DNA of 64,000 nucleotides from an uncultured beta proteobacterium. Lineage in GTDB: Bacteria > Pseudomonadota > Gammaproteobacteria > Burkholderiales > Burkholderiaceae_E. Both the position numbers and the translations under genes were made by a program. The notes beneath the pieces are model-generated. The model ran no database searches, had not been told where the DNA came from, and saw only the letters and a list, made by a program, of their open reading frames with translations. The first letter of the stretch is position 1. Every line of letters starts with the position of its first letter. Where the stretch lies: positions 62,001 to 126,000 of the forward strand of contig CAIZNI010000015.1 of NCBI GenBank assembly GCA_903934295.1, given 5' to 3'. Of this stretch, positions 56,405-64,000 are shown one piece after another.

Positions 56405-59080
56405 TCAGACGACCACATTGACCAGGCGCCCCGGCACCACCACCACCTTGCGGGCGCTGCGGCCTTCGGAGAGACGGGTGAAGGGTTCGCTGGCCAGGGC
56501 AGCGGCCTCGATGCTGGCCTGGTCGGCACCGGCCGGCACGCTGAGCGAGCCGCGCACCTTGCCGTTGATCTGCAGGACCAGCTCCAGGGTGTCCTGGATC
56601 AGCGCGGCCGGGTCGACCTGCGGCCAGGGTGCGTCCAGCAGGTCGCCCTGGGTGTCGGCATAGCCCAGGGCGGTCCACAGGCCATGGGTGATGTGGGGCA
56701 CCACCGGGTAGAGCACGCGGATCAGGATCGACAGGCACTCGCGCACCGTGGCCCGGCCACTGGCATCGGGCGCCAGGCGGGCGCCTTCGAGCGCGTTGAG
56801 CATCTTCATGGCCGCCGACACCACGGTGTTGTACTGCAGCCGCTGGTAGTCGTAGTCGGCCTGGCGCAGCACCTGATGGATCTCGCGGCGCAGCGCCTTG
56901 TGCGCCGGGCCCAGGGTGGCCGGGTCCGGTGGCGCCGTGCTGCCGGCGGTGCCCGCGGCCTGCGAATGCGCGAAGGCCCAGAGCCGGCGCAGGAAGCGCA
57001 GCGCGCCCTCGACCCCGGCGTCGGACCATTCCAGGGTCTGTTCCGGCGGGCTGGCGAACATCACGAACAGGCGCGCGGTGTCGGCCCCGCAGCGGTCGAT
57101 CAGGGCCTGCGGATCGACGCCGTTGTTCTTGCTCTTGGACATCGTGCCCACGCCGCCGTAGTCGACCAGGCTGCCGTCGGACTTCAGGCGCGCGCCGGTG
57201 ATGCGGCCGGTTTCGTCGTGGATGTTCTCGACATCGTCGGGCCAGAAATAGTCGATGGCGCCGCGCTCGGTGCGCCGGGAATAGATGTGATTGAGCACCA
57301 TCCCCTGGCACAGCAGGCGCACGAAGGGCTCGTCGAAGGTGACCAGTCCGCGCGCCGGCTGATCGGGCACCTGGCCGGTGACATCGCGCATCACCTTGGT
57401 CCAGAAGCGCGCGTACAGCAGGTGCAGCACCGCATGCTCGATGCCGCCGATGTACTGGTCCATCGGCATCCAGTAATCGGTGCGCGCATCGACCATCGCC
57501 TCGTCGTTGTCGGGCGAGCAGTAGCGCATGTAGTACCAGGACGAATCGATGAAGGTGGCCATCGTGTCGGTCTCGCGGCGGGCCGGCTTGCCGCACGACG
57601 GGCAGCGGCACGACAGGAAAGCCTCGTTTTTGGCCAGCGGATTGCCCGAGCCGTCGGGCACCAGGTCTTCGGGCAGGCGCACCGGCAGGTCGGCATAGGG
57701 CACCGGCACCGCGCCGCAGTCGTCGCAGTGGATGATCGGGATCGGCGTGCCCCAGTAGCGCTGGCGCGAGATGCCCCAGTCGCGCAGCCGCCACTGGGTC
57801 TTTTGCCCGCCCAGGCCCCGCGCCGCGAGATCGGCGGCGATCGCCTGCACCGCGGCCTGATGGCCGAGCCCGTCGTAGGGCCCGGAATTCACGCACACGC
57901 CGCCCGACTTGTCTTCGTACCAGGGCGCCCAGACCTGATCGGAGAAGGGCTGGCCGCCGACATCGATCACCTGACGCACCGGCAGGCCGTATTTGCGCGC
58001 GAACGCGAGGTCGCGTTCGTCGTGGGCGGGCACGCCCATCACCGCGCCGTCGCCGTAGGTCATCAGCACGTAGTTGCCGACCCACACCGGGACTGCCTCG
58101 CCGGTGAGCGGGTGCGCCACCGTCAGGCCGGTGGGCACGCCCTTCTTTTCCATGGTGGCCATGTCGGCCTCCATGACCGAGCCCTGGCGCGCCTCGGTGA
58201 CGAAGGCGGCGACCGCCGGGTCGCGCGCCGCCGCCAGTTCGGCCAGCGGATGCTCGGGGGCGACCGCCACGAAGGTGACGCCCATGAGGGTGTCGGCGCG
58301 GGTGGTGAAAACGAACAGCCGACCCTCGCCGGCCAGCGTGCCGTTCGCATCGCGGATGTCGTGGGGAAAGGCCAGGCGCACGCCGATCGAGCGGCCGATC
58401 CAGTTCGACTGCATGGTGCGCACGCGGTCGGGCCAGCCGTCGAGCTTGTTCTCGACCTGGTCGAGGAGTTCGGCGGCGTAGTCGGTAATTTTTAGGTAGT
58501 AGCCGGGGATTTCGCGCTTCTCGACCAGCGCGCCGGTGCGCCAGCCGCGGCCGTCGATGACCTGCTCGTTGGCCAGCACCGTCTGGTCGATCGGATCCCA
58601 GTTCACCACCTGGGTCTTGCGGTAGGCGATGCCGCGCTCGAGCATCTGCAGGAACAGCCACTGGTTCCACTTGTAGTAGCGCGGGTCGCAGGCGGCGATC
58701 TCACGGCTCCAGTCGATCGCCAGTCCCATCGCCTGCATCTGCTTCTTCATGTAGGCGATGTTGTCGTAGGTCCACTTCGCCGGCGCCACCTGGTTCTTCA
58801 TGGCGGCGTTCTCGGCGGGCAGGCCGAACGCGTCCCAGCCCATCGGCATCAGCACGTTGTAGCCCTGCATGCGCAGGTGCCGGTACATGACGTCGTTGAT
58901 GGTGTAGTTGCGCACATGGCCCATGTGCAGCTTGCCGCTGGGGTAGGGCAGCATCGAGCAGGCGTAGTACTTGCCCTTCGGGAACCGCGGGTCGTGCTCG
59001 CGGGCGCGATAGGCGTCGATGGCGTTCCAGTGGGCTTGGGCGGCGCGTTCGACTTCACCGGGGGCGTAGCGTTCTTGCAT
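56405..59080 (-). CDS. leuS: leucyl-tRNA synthetase
   Basis: This 891-residue class I synthetase has the HIGH motif ([15 protein letters not shown]) near residue 50 and KMSKS ([14 protein letters not shown]) near residue 648. It also has a complete editing domain ([20 protein letters not shown]) near residue 260 and zinc-ribbon cysteines ([10 protein letters not shown]). Slightly longer than E. coli LeuS. First gene of the leuS-lptE-holA run. Confidence 0.97.
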   Translation of the reverse strand: MQERYAPGEVERAAQAHWNAIDAYRAREHDPRFPKGKYYACSMLPYPSGKLHMGHVRNYTINDVMYRHLRMQGYNVLMPMGWDAFGLPAENAAMKNQVAPAKWTYDNIAYMKKQMQAMGLAIDWSREIAACDPRYYKWNQWLFLQMLERGIAYRKTQVVNWDPIDQTVLANEQVIDGRGWRTGALVEKREIPGYYLKITDYAAELLDQVENKLDGWPDRVRTMQSNWIGRSIGVRLAFPHDIRDANGTLAGEGRLFVFTTRADTLMGVTFVAVAPEHPLAELAAARDPAVAAFVTEARQGSVMEADMATMEKKGVPTGLTVAHPLTGEAVPVWVGNYVLMTYGDGAVMGVPAHDERDLAFARKYGLPVRQVIDVGGQPFSDQVWAPWYEDKSGGVCVNSGPYDGLGHQAAVQAIAADLAARGLGGQKTQWRLRDWGISRQRYWGTPIPIIHCDDCGAVPVPYADLPVRLPEDLVPDGSGNPLAKNEAFLSCRCPSCGKPARRETDTMATFIDSSWYYMRYCSPDNDEAMVDARTDYWMPMDQYIGGIEHAVLHLLYARFWTKVMRDVTGQVPDQPARGLVTFDEPFVRLLCQGMVLNHIYSRRTERGAIDYFWPDDVENIHDETGRITGARLKSDGSLVDYGGVGTMSKSKNNGVDPQALIDRCGADTARLFVMFASPPEQTLEWSDAGVEGALRFLRRLWAFAHSQAAGTAGSTAPPDPATLGPAHKALRREIHQVLRQADYDYQRLQYNTVVSAAMKMLNALEGARLAPDASGRATVRECLSILIRVLYPVVPHITHGLWTALGYADTQGDLLDAPWPQVDPAALIQDTLELVLQINGKVRGSLSVPAGADQASIEAAALASEPFTRLSEGRSARKVVVVPGRLVNVVV

Positions 59081-59202
59081 CGGAGTGGGGCCTGGAAAGC
59101 GTTCGGGGAAACCGGGGATTATAGCCGGGCCGACCTTCGGAAAAGAGAAGAATCAAGCACTTAGCGACGCTGGTGCCGGGGTGGTGCGGCCGTGTTCCGG
59201 GT

Positions 59203-60417
59203 TCAGGGCCGCGCTGGCGGATGGGTGGCCGGGGTCCCGGCCTCGGCGCGGCGCGACAGCACGAAGGCGGCTAACGCGAGCCCGAGAAACACCAGCGACA
59301 TCGCGGGTGGCGACCAGGGCCCCAGGTGCTGCCAGACCTGACTCGCGGCGGCCGAGCCCAGCGACATCCCGAGATAGAGCGCCGAGGCGTTCATCGCCAG
59401 CAGCAGGTTGCGCAGTTCGGGCGCAAGCGCGATCAGGCGCTTTTGCTGGGGCGCGTAGAAGGTCATGCCGATCAGCGACCAGAACGCGAAACCGGCGATG
59501 CCCAGCCACGGTGCCGCTGGCAGCACGATCAGCGACCCGAACGCACAGGCCAGGCCGCCCACCGACAGTTTCAGGGTGAGCGGCGCCCCGAGCCGGTCGC
59601 CGAATCGGCCCGCCAGCAGGTTGCCGGCGACGCTGCTCAGCCCGCCCAGCAGCAGGGCCAGCGGGAGCTGCGCGGGGGCCACGCCGAAGCGCTCCTGCAG
59701 GAAGGGCGCGATCAGGGCATAGAGCGAGAACTGGGCGGCCATGTGGAACAGCGCCATCGCCACTGCCCACGCGGCCGCCCGGTGCCGAAAGACATGGCCG
59801 AAGCTGGCCAGCGAGACGGGTGGCGCGGCGCGCCGGTCGCTCACCAGCAGCGCGATGGTCAGGGCGGTGAGCAGGGTCAGCGCGGCCAGCGCCGCGAACA
59901 CCCAGCGCCAGCCGAGCAGATCCCCCATCCAGGTGGTGACCGGCAGCCCCAGCACGGTGGCCAGGGTCATGCCGCCGAACACCACCGCCAGCGCATGGCC
60001 CTGGCGTGCCGGGGGCACGAGGCCCGCGCCGACAGCCGAGGCGACTGGACCGACGGCCGCGGCGCCCAGCGCCATCACCACCCGCGCGCCGGCGACCTCG
60101 GGGTAGCCGGGGGCCAGCGCGGTCAGCAGGCAGCCCAGGGCCATCACCGTCAGTCCACCCAGCAGCAGCGTGCGGCTGGGCAGGCGCCCGGCGGCCACCT
60201 GGATCAGCGGCGCGGCGAGCGCGAAGGTCAGGGCGAACACCGTGACGAGCATCGCGATCGCCGGTTTGGACACCGCCAGGTCGGCCGCCAGTTCGTTGAT
60301 CAGGCCGACCACGGTGATCGAGGCAGTGCCCATCGTGAAATAGGCCAGGCTCAGCGACCACAGGCCGAGGGCGGAGTAGGATGATCGGGACAAGGGGCGG
60401 TTCGCTTTGCGGTCCAT
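59203..60417 (-). CDS. MFS transporter, DHA1-type
   Basis: This 404-residue protein has 12 hydrophobic segments with the DHA1 motif A/C pattern (AAPLIQVAAGRLPSRTLLLG near residue 70 and GLPVTTWMGDLLGWRWVF near residue 155, the antiporter motif C region). It probably exports a drug or sugar metabolite. The closest named group might be arabinose or chloramphenicol exporters; specificity is not inferable. It is divergent from the NMN adenylyltransferase-Nudix gene with about 50 bases between starts. Confidence 0.9.
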   Translation of the reverse strand: MDRKANRPLSRSSYSALGLWSLSLAYFTMGTASITVVGLINELAADLAVSKPAIAMLVTVFALTFALAAPLIQVAAGRLPSRTLLLGGLTVMALGCLLTALAPGYPEVAGARVVMALGAAAVGPVASAVGAGLVPPARQGHALAVVFGGMTLATVLGLPVTTWMGDLLGWRWVFAALAALTLLTALTIALLVSDRRAAPPVSLASFGHVFRHRAAAWAVAMALFHMAAQFSLYALIAPFLQERFGVAPAQLPLALLLGGLSSVAGNLLAGRFGDRLGAPLTLKLSVGGLACAFGSLIVLPAAPWLGIAGFAFWSLIGMTFYAPQQKRLIALAPELRNLLLAMNASALYLGMSLGSAAASQVWQHLGPWSPPAMSLVFLGLALAAFVLSRRAEAGTPATHPPARP

Positions 60418-60467
60418 GGTAGCCGATGCGGCAGGCGGCGCTTGCCCAGCGAATCCGGGGAAAAGGC

Positions 60468-61655
60468 ATGCAGACGCGAATGCAGGCGCCAGGACCGGCG
60501 CAGACGGACAGGGTCGGGGAGCCCGCGGCAGTCGCGGTTCTGATCGGCCGTTTCCAGCCCTTTCACCGCGGCCACCAGGCCTTGCTCGAGCGTGCGCTCG
60601 CCGAGGGGTCGCGGGTGGTGGTGGTGCTGGGGTCGGCGATGCTGGCGCGCAGCCCGAAGAATCCGTTCACCTGGGAGGAGCGTGCCGCGATGGTCCGGGC
60701 GGCGGCGGGCGAGCAGGCCCATCGGGTGGACTGCCTGCCGGTGCGTGACCACCATGATGACGAGCGCTGGCTGCGCGAGGTGGTCGCCGGGGTCGACGCG
60801 GCGGTGCGGCGGGTGGCGGCCGGGGCGAGCGCCACCGGCACCACGGGTACCGTGGGCAGTGGCGCCCGCACCGACGTGGCGATCCGCCTCATTGGTCACC
60901 GCAAGGACGCGACCAGCGAGTACCTGAACCGGTTTGGGAGCTGGGATCTGGTGCTCGAGTCGCGCCGCCCGGAGCTCGATGCGGCGCCGATCCGGCGGGT
61001 GCTGTTTGGCGGCGCGCCGGTCGCGTCGGTGCTCGCGGTGCTGACTCAGTACCTGCCCGGTCCGGTGCATGACTTCCTGCGCGCCTGGATCGAGCTGCCG
61101 TTCCATCGCCGGCTCACCGAGGAGTGGCTGGGCATCCGCCGCGAGCGCGAGCAGTGGTCCGGTGCGCCCCGCGAGCCGGTGTTCGTCACCGTCGACGCGC
61201 TGGTGCGCGCCCGGGATCGGGTGCTGCTGGTGCGGCGAGCCGGCGCGCCCGGTGCGGGCCTGTGGGCGCTGCCGGGCGGTTTCGTCGAGCCGCACGAGCG
61301 GGTGCGTCAGGCGGCGATTCGCGAGCTGCGCGAGGAAACCGGCATCGGCCTGCTGCAGGTGAGCCTGGACGACGCGTTTCGCGCGGTCCAGGTGTTCGAT
61401 CACCCGCAGCGCGCGGCGCGCGGACGCACCATCACCCACGTTCATTTCTTCGACCTCGGCGGCCACCCGCCCGAGGTGCGCGGCGCCAGCGACGCGAGCG
61501 AGGCCGCCTGGATCCCGGTCGCCGAGCTGGCCGGCATGCAGACCGAGCTCTTCGAGGACCACTTCGCGATCCTGGATCATTTTCTGGGGCTTGATCGCCC
61601 CGCAGATGGTCAGGGCCACCGCCCGGCGGGTAAGCTTTCGGCGTCCGCCCCCTGA
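60468..61655 (+). CDS. NMN adenylyltransferase-Nudix hydrolase fusion
   Basis: This 395-residue bifunctional protein has an N-terminal NadM-type nucleotidyltransferase ([20 protein letters not shown] near residue 25 with the H-x-x-H motif, and a [12 protein letters not shown] segment). A C-terminal Nudix hydrolase follows ([20 protein letters not shown], then ETGI; all Nudix-box acidic residues present). Proteins with this layout make NAD from NMN and hydrolyse ADP-ribose. A small Gly/Ala/Thr-rich insert ([15 protein letters not shown]) interrupts the first domain at about residue 120. The start at 60468 is preferred to 60426. Confidence 0.93.
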   Translation: MQTRMQAPGPAQTDRVGEPAAVAVLIGRFQPFHRGHQALLERALAEGSRVVVVLGSAMLARSPKNPFTWEERAAMVRAAAGEQAHRVDCLPVRDHHDDERWLREVVAGVDAAVRRVAAGASATGTTGTVGSGARTDVAIRLIGHRKDATSEYLNRFGSWDLVLESRRPELDAAPIRRVLFGGAPVASVLAVLTQYLPGPVHDFLRAWIELPFHRRLTEEWLGIRREREQWSGAPREPVFVTVDALVRARDRVLLVRRAGAPGAGLWALPGGFVEPHERVRQAAIRELREETGIGLLQVSLDDAFRAVQVFDHPQRAARGRTITHVHFFDLGGHPPEVRGASDASEAAWIPVAELAGMQTELFEDHFAILDHFLGLDRPADGQGHRPAGKLSASAP

Positions 61656-61689
61656 AGGGCGGCCCCCGTCCACTCCGAGAGAGACCGCC

Positions 61690-62304
61690 ATGCTTCTTTA
61701 TGATTCCGTCGGCCCCAATCCGCGCGTTGTGCGCATGTTCGCCGCTGAGCGCGGCGTGACGCTGCCCACCGTCAAGGTCGACCTGCGCGGCGGCGAGAAC
61801 CGCCAGCCGGCCTACATGGCCAAGAACCCCACCGGCCAGCTGCCGGCCCTCGAGCTCGACGACGGCAGCGTGCTGGCCGAGATCACCGCCATCTGCGAAT
61901 ACCTCGACGAGATCGGCGGCCCCGGCGCCTCGCTGATCGGCGCCACCGCCCAGGAGCGCGCCGAGACCCGCATGTGGGTTCGCCGGATCGACCTGAACAT
62001 CCTCGAGCCGCTGGCCAACGGCTTCCGGTTCTCCGAGGGCCTGAAGCTGTTCGAGTCGCGCATCCGCTGCATCCCGCACGCGGCCCCGGACCTGAAGCTG
62101 CTGGCCCAGGAGAAGATCGGCTGGCTCAACGACCAGATGGCCGGGCGCGACTTCGTCGTCGGCAACCGGATGACGCTGGCCGACATCCTGCTGTTCGTGT
62201 TCCTCGAGTTCGGCAAGATGGTGGGTCAGGGCGTCAATCCCGAGCACACCAACATCATCGCGCATGCCGAACGCATGAAGGCCCGTCCCAGCGCAGCGGC
62301 CTGA
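61690..62304 (+). CDS. glutathione S-transferase family protein
   Basis: This 204-residue GST has a thioredoxin-fold N-terminus (LLYDSVGPNPRVVRMFAAER) with the cis-Pro/Ser of NPTGQLPALELDDG and EITAICEYLDE. An all-helical C-terminal domain holds the N-capping box ADILLFVFLEF. Substrate unknown. ATG 61690 follows GAGAGAGACC. It ends five bases before the aminotransferase gene. Confidence 0.9.
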   Translation: MLLYDSVGPNPRVVRMFAAERGVTLPTVKVDLRGGENRQPAYMAKNPTGQLPALELDDGSVLAEITAICEYLDEIGGPGASLIGATAQERAETRMWVRRIDLNILEPLANGFRFSEGLKLFESRIRCIPHAAPDLKLLAQEKIGWLNDQMAGRDFVVGNRMTLADILLFVFLEFGKMVGQGVNPEHTNIIAHAERMKARPSAAA

Positions 62305-62309
62305 TCGCG

Positions 62310-63569
62310 ATGGCCTCCCAGGCGGCGGGGCGCGGCAGCGGCCCCCTGGACCGACAGTTGCGCGAGCGCGCCGCCCAGGTGATTCCGGGTGGCTTGTGGG
62401 GCCATCAGCGCGCCTCGGCGCTGCCCGAGGGCTACCCGCAGTTCTTTCGCGCCGGTGACGGCTGCCGGGTCGAGGATGTCGACGGTCATGTCTACATCGA
62501 CCTGATGTGCAGTTGGGGCCCGATCGTGCTCGGGCACCGCCACCCCGGCGTCGAAGCGGCGGCGCGCGCGCAGCGCGACCTGGGCGATTGCCTGGATGGA
62601 CCGGGCGAGGTGCTGGTGGCGCTGGCCGAGCGGCTGGTGACCACCCTCGCGCACGCCGACTGGGTCACCTTCCAGAAGAACGGCACCGACGCCACCACCG
62701 CCTGCGTGATGATCGCGCGCGCGGCCACCGGTCGGCGCAAGGTGCTGGTGGCGCGCGGCTCGTATCACGGCTCGGCGCCCTGGTGCACGCCCCTGATGGC
62801 CGGGGTCACCGAGGAGGACCGCTGCCACTTCCTGCCCTTCGACTACAACGACCCCGACAGTCTGGCGCAGGCGGTGGCGCAGGCTGGCGACGACCTGGCG
62901 GCGATCCTGGTCACCGCGTTTCGTCACGATCTGGCGCGCGACCAGGAAATGCCCGATCCGGCGTTTGCCCAGGCGGCGCGCCAATTGAGCGCCGAGCGTG
63001 GCGCCGCGCTGATCGTCGACGACGTGCGGGCCGGCTTTCGCCTGGATCTGCGGGGCAGTTGGGCGGCGCTCGGCATCGCGCCCGACCTGTCGGCCCACAG
63101 CAAGGCGATCGCCAACGGCCATCCGCTGGCGGCGGTCACCGGCCGCGACTGGCTGCGCGAGGCGGCGACCCGGATCTACGTCACCGGATCGTTCTGGTGC
63201 AGCGCCTCGGCGATGGCTGCGGCGCTGGCCACGCTGACCGAACTGCACCGCGTCGATGCGCCTCGCCAGCTCGAGCGGGTCGGCCAGCGGCTGCGCGACG
63301 GCCTGAGCCGTCAGGCACAGGCGCACGGGCTGAGCCTGCGCCAGTCGGGACCGCCGGCGATGCCGATGCTGCTCTTCGACGACGACCCCGGCCAGCGGCT
63401 CGGGTCGCTGTTCTGTCAGGAGGCCCTGCGCGCCGGCGTCTATCTGCACCCCCGGCACAACCTGTTCCTGTCGCTCGCCCACACCGAGGCGGACATCGAC
63501 GCGGTGCTGGCGGCCACCGATGGCGCGCTCGCGGCGGCGGCTGCCGCCAGGCGGGCCGGGGTCGCCTGA
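62310..63569 (+). CDS. class III PLP-dependent aminotransferase (GSA-like)
   Basis: This 419-residue class III aminotransferase or aminomutase resembles glutamate-1-semialdehyde aminomutase. Seen: DVDGHVYIDLMCSWGPIVLG near residue 50, TFQKNGTDATTACVMIARAA near residue 118, IVDDVRAGFRLD near residue 233, and the PLP Lys in SAHSKAIANGHPLAAVTG near residue 265. The exact substrate is unknown. It follows the GST gene by five bases, so they are probably co-transcribed. Confidence 0.88.
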   Translation: MASQAAGRGSGPLDRQLRERAAQVIPGGLWGHQRASALPEGYPQFFRAGDGCRVEDVDGHVYIDLMCSWGPIVLGHRHPGVEAAARAQRDLGDCLDGPGEVLVALAERLVTTLAHADWVTFQKNGTDATTACVMIARAATGRRKVLVARGSYHGSAPWCTPLMAGVTEEDRCHFLPFDYNDPDSLAQAVAQAGDDLAAILVTAFRHDLARDQEMPDPAFAQAARQLSAERGAALIVDDVRAGFRLDLRGSWAALGIAPDLSAHSKAIANGHPLAAVTGRDWLREAATRIYVTGSFWCSASAMAAALATLTELHRVDAPRQLERVGQRLRDGLSRQAQAHGLSLRQSGPPAMPMLLFDDDPGQRLGSLFCQEALRAGVYLHPRHNLFLSLAHTEADIDAVLAATDGALAAAAAARRAGVA

Positions 63570-63601
63570 ATCCGCGCGCACCCGGTTGACCGCAATGGCT
63601 G

Positions 63602-63660
63602 GCGATCAACCGGCGTGCGATCAACCGGCGTGCGATCAACCGGCGTGCGATCAACCCGCT
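63602..63660. repeat. 15-bp tandem repeat between convergent genes
   Basis: GCGATCAACCGGCGT is repeated three full times and then degenerates in a fourth unit, filling half of the gap between the aminotransferase and the GMC oxidoreductase genes. Confidence 0.85.
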
Positions 63661-63688
63661 TGAACCGGCGCGGGCCGGCCCGCCCCGC

Positions 63689-64000
63689 TCAGGCCCGGGC
63701 GTCCGCCAGCACCAGTTCGGCGCCTTTTTCGGCGATCGCGATCACCGCCGCGTTGGTGTTTCCCGAGATCACCGCCGGCATCACCGAGGCGTCGATCACC
63801 CGCAGGCCGGTCACCCCGCGCACCCGCAGCCGCTCATCGACCACCGACGCGCTGTCGCTGCCCATGCGGCAGGTCGAGGTGGGGTGGTAGACGGTCTCGC
63901 CGGTCGCCCGGCAGTAGTCCAGCCACTGGGCATCGCTGGCCACCTGGATTCCGGGTGCACGCTCTTCGGCGACATAGCCTGAAAATGGCTCTGTGTTGAC
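63689..64000 (-). CDS. GMC family oxidoreductase, C-terminal part (cut by window edge)
   Basis: The last 103 residues of a glucose-methanol-choline oxidoreductase are present; the frame runs open to the window end. Seen: [18 protein letters not shown] with the catalytic His, [20 protein letters not shown], and [20 protein letters not shown] with the second conserved Asn. These FAD enzymes oxidise alcohols such as choline. The N-terminal FAD-binding half lies outside. A GTG at 63943 is internal, not a start. Confidence 0.9.
   Translation of the reverse strand, partial: VNTEPFSGYVAEERAPGIQVASDAQWLDYCRATGETVYHPTSTCRMGSDSASVVDERLRVRGVTGLRVIDASVMPAVISGNTNAAVIAIAEKGAELVLADARA

Noticed and set aside
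55943-58495. 850-residue plus-strand frame over lptE and leuS
   Set aside because: Antisense to leuS, which has all synthetase motifs; the reading is His/Arg/Gly-rich shadow.
63602-63660. CRISPR array
   Set aside because: Repeats abut each other with no unique spacers.

Overview
The window looks like chromosome from a GC-rich betaproteobacterium, most likely Burkholderiales or a close relative. Three things point there. (1) The gene order ubiG-ompA / gyrA / pheA-hisC-tyrA / aroA-cmk-rpsA-ihfB-lapA-lapB-hldE-hldD is a classic betaproteobacterial housekeeping run. (2) The cluster leuS-lptE-holA-proA-hemJ is also typical. (3) The tmRNA encodes a tag ending ANDERFALAA. I see no rRNA operon, no intact tRNA gene and no CRISPR array. 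The only stable-RNA gene I can support is ssrA (tmRNA).

Layout. 0.1-3.3 kb: a DUF1800 lipoprotein-like gene followed by a Tat-exported DUF1501 gene. 3.3-6 kb: a membrane chemoreceptor and two small exported proteins. 6.4-9.9 kb: a one-polypeptide fusion of dephospho-CoA kinase (CoaE) with a gamma-carbonic-anhydrase-like beta-helix, a PaiB-like flavin-binding protein, a small membrane protein and a divergent AraC regulator. 9.9-13 kb: a decayed defence/addiction patch. It holds a tRNA-like T-arm fragment, a decapitated antitoxin in front of an intact GNAT toxin, a truncated HigA-like antitoxin, an intact ParDE pair with a striking palindromic operator, and an internally deleted helicase of the type found in TOTE conflict systems. 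13.3-19.5 kb: a secreted PKD-like protein, a NarL-type response regulator overlapping its 7TM histidine kinase, a secreted ricin-type lectin and an exported protein with a Tudor/Agenet-like N-terminus. This stretch ends at ssrA. 20-23.4 kb: cupin, NIPSNAP, crotonase, a Bug/TctC solute-binding protein and an SDR remnant.

23.5-45 kb is the conserved core: gph-ubiG, ompA, an adenosine-type deaminase, gyrA, aromatic amino-acid synthesis (pheA-hisC-tyrA-aroA), cmk-rpsA-ihfB, LPS assembly and heptose synthesis (lapAB, hldE, hldD), a ComEA-like protein, ubiA and a DMT transporter. Start/stop overlaps of the ATGA/TTGA/GTGA type at pheA-hisC, hisC-tyrA, lapB-hldE, hldE-hldD and ubiA-eamA indicate translational coupling. 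The serC gene that usually sits between gyrA and pheA is absent; a VPxPA-CTERM exosortase-substrate gene on the opposite strand is there instead.

45-64 kb: proC-murJ, rpsT, a YggS-type PLP protein, the twitching ATPases pilT-pilU, an RlmL-like rRNA methyltransferase, a DsbA-fold isomerase, hemJ-proA, holA-lptE-leuS, an MFS exporter, an NMN adenylyltransferase-Nudix fusion, a GST, a class III aminotransferase and the C-terminal end of a GMC oxidoreductase cut by the window edge. Short GC-rich tandem repeats occur in three intergenic gaps (42.56, 48.60 and 63.60 kb).

The strongest leads are the CoaE-gammaCA fusion, the in-frame-deleted TOTE-type helicase with neighbouring broken toxin-antitoxin loci, the ParD operator, the hairpin exactly in front of the canonical ihfB start, and the inverted repeat overlapping a probable leaderless pheA start. 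All calls come from reading the sequence and remembered family knowledge; no database search was run.
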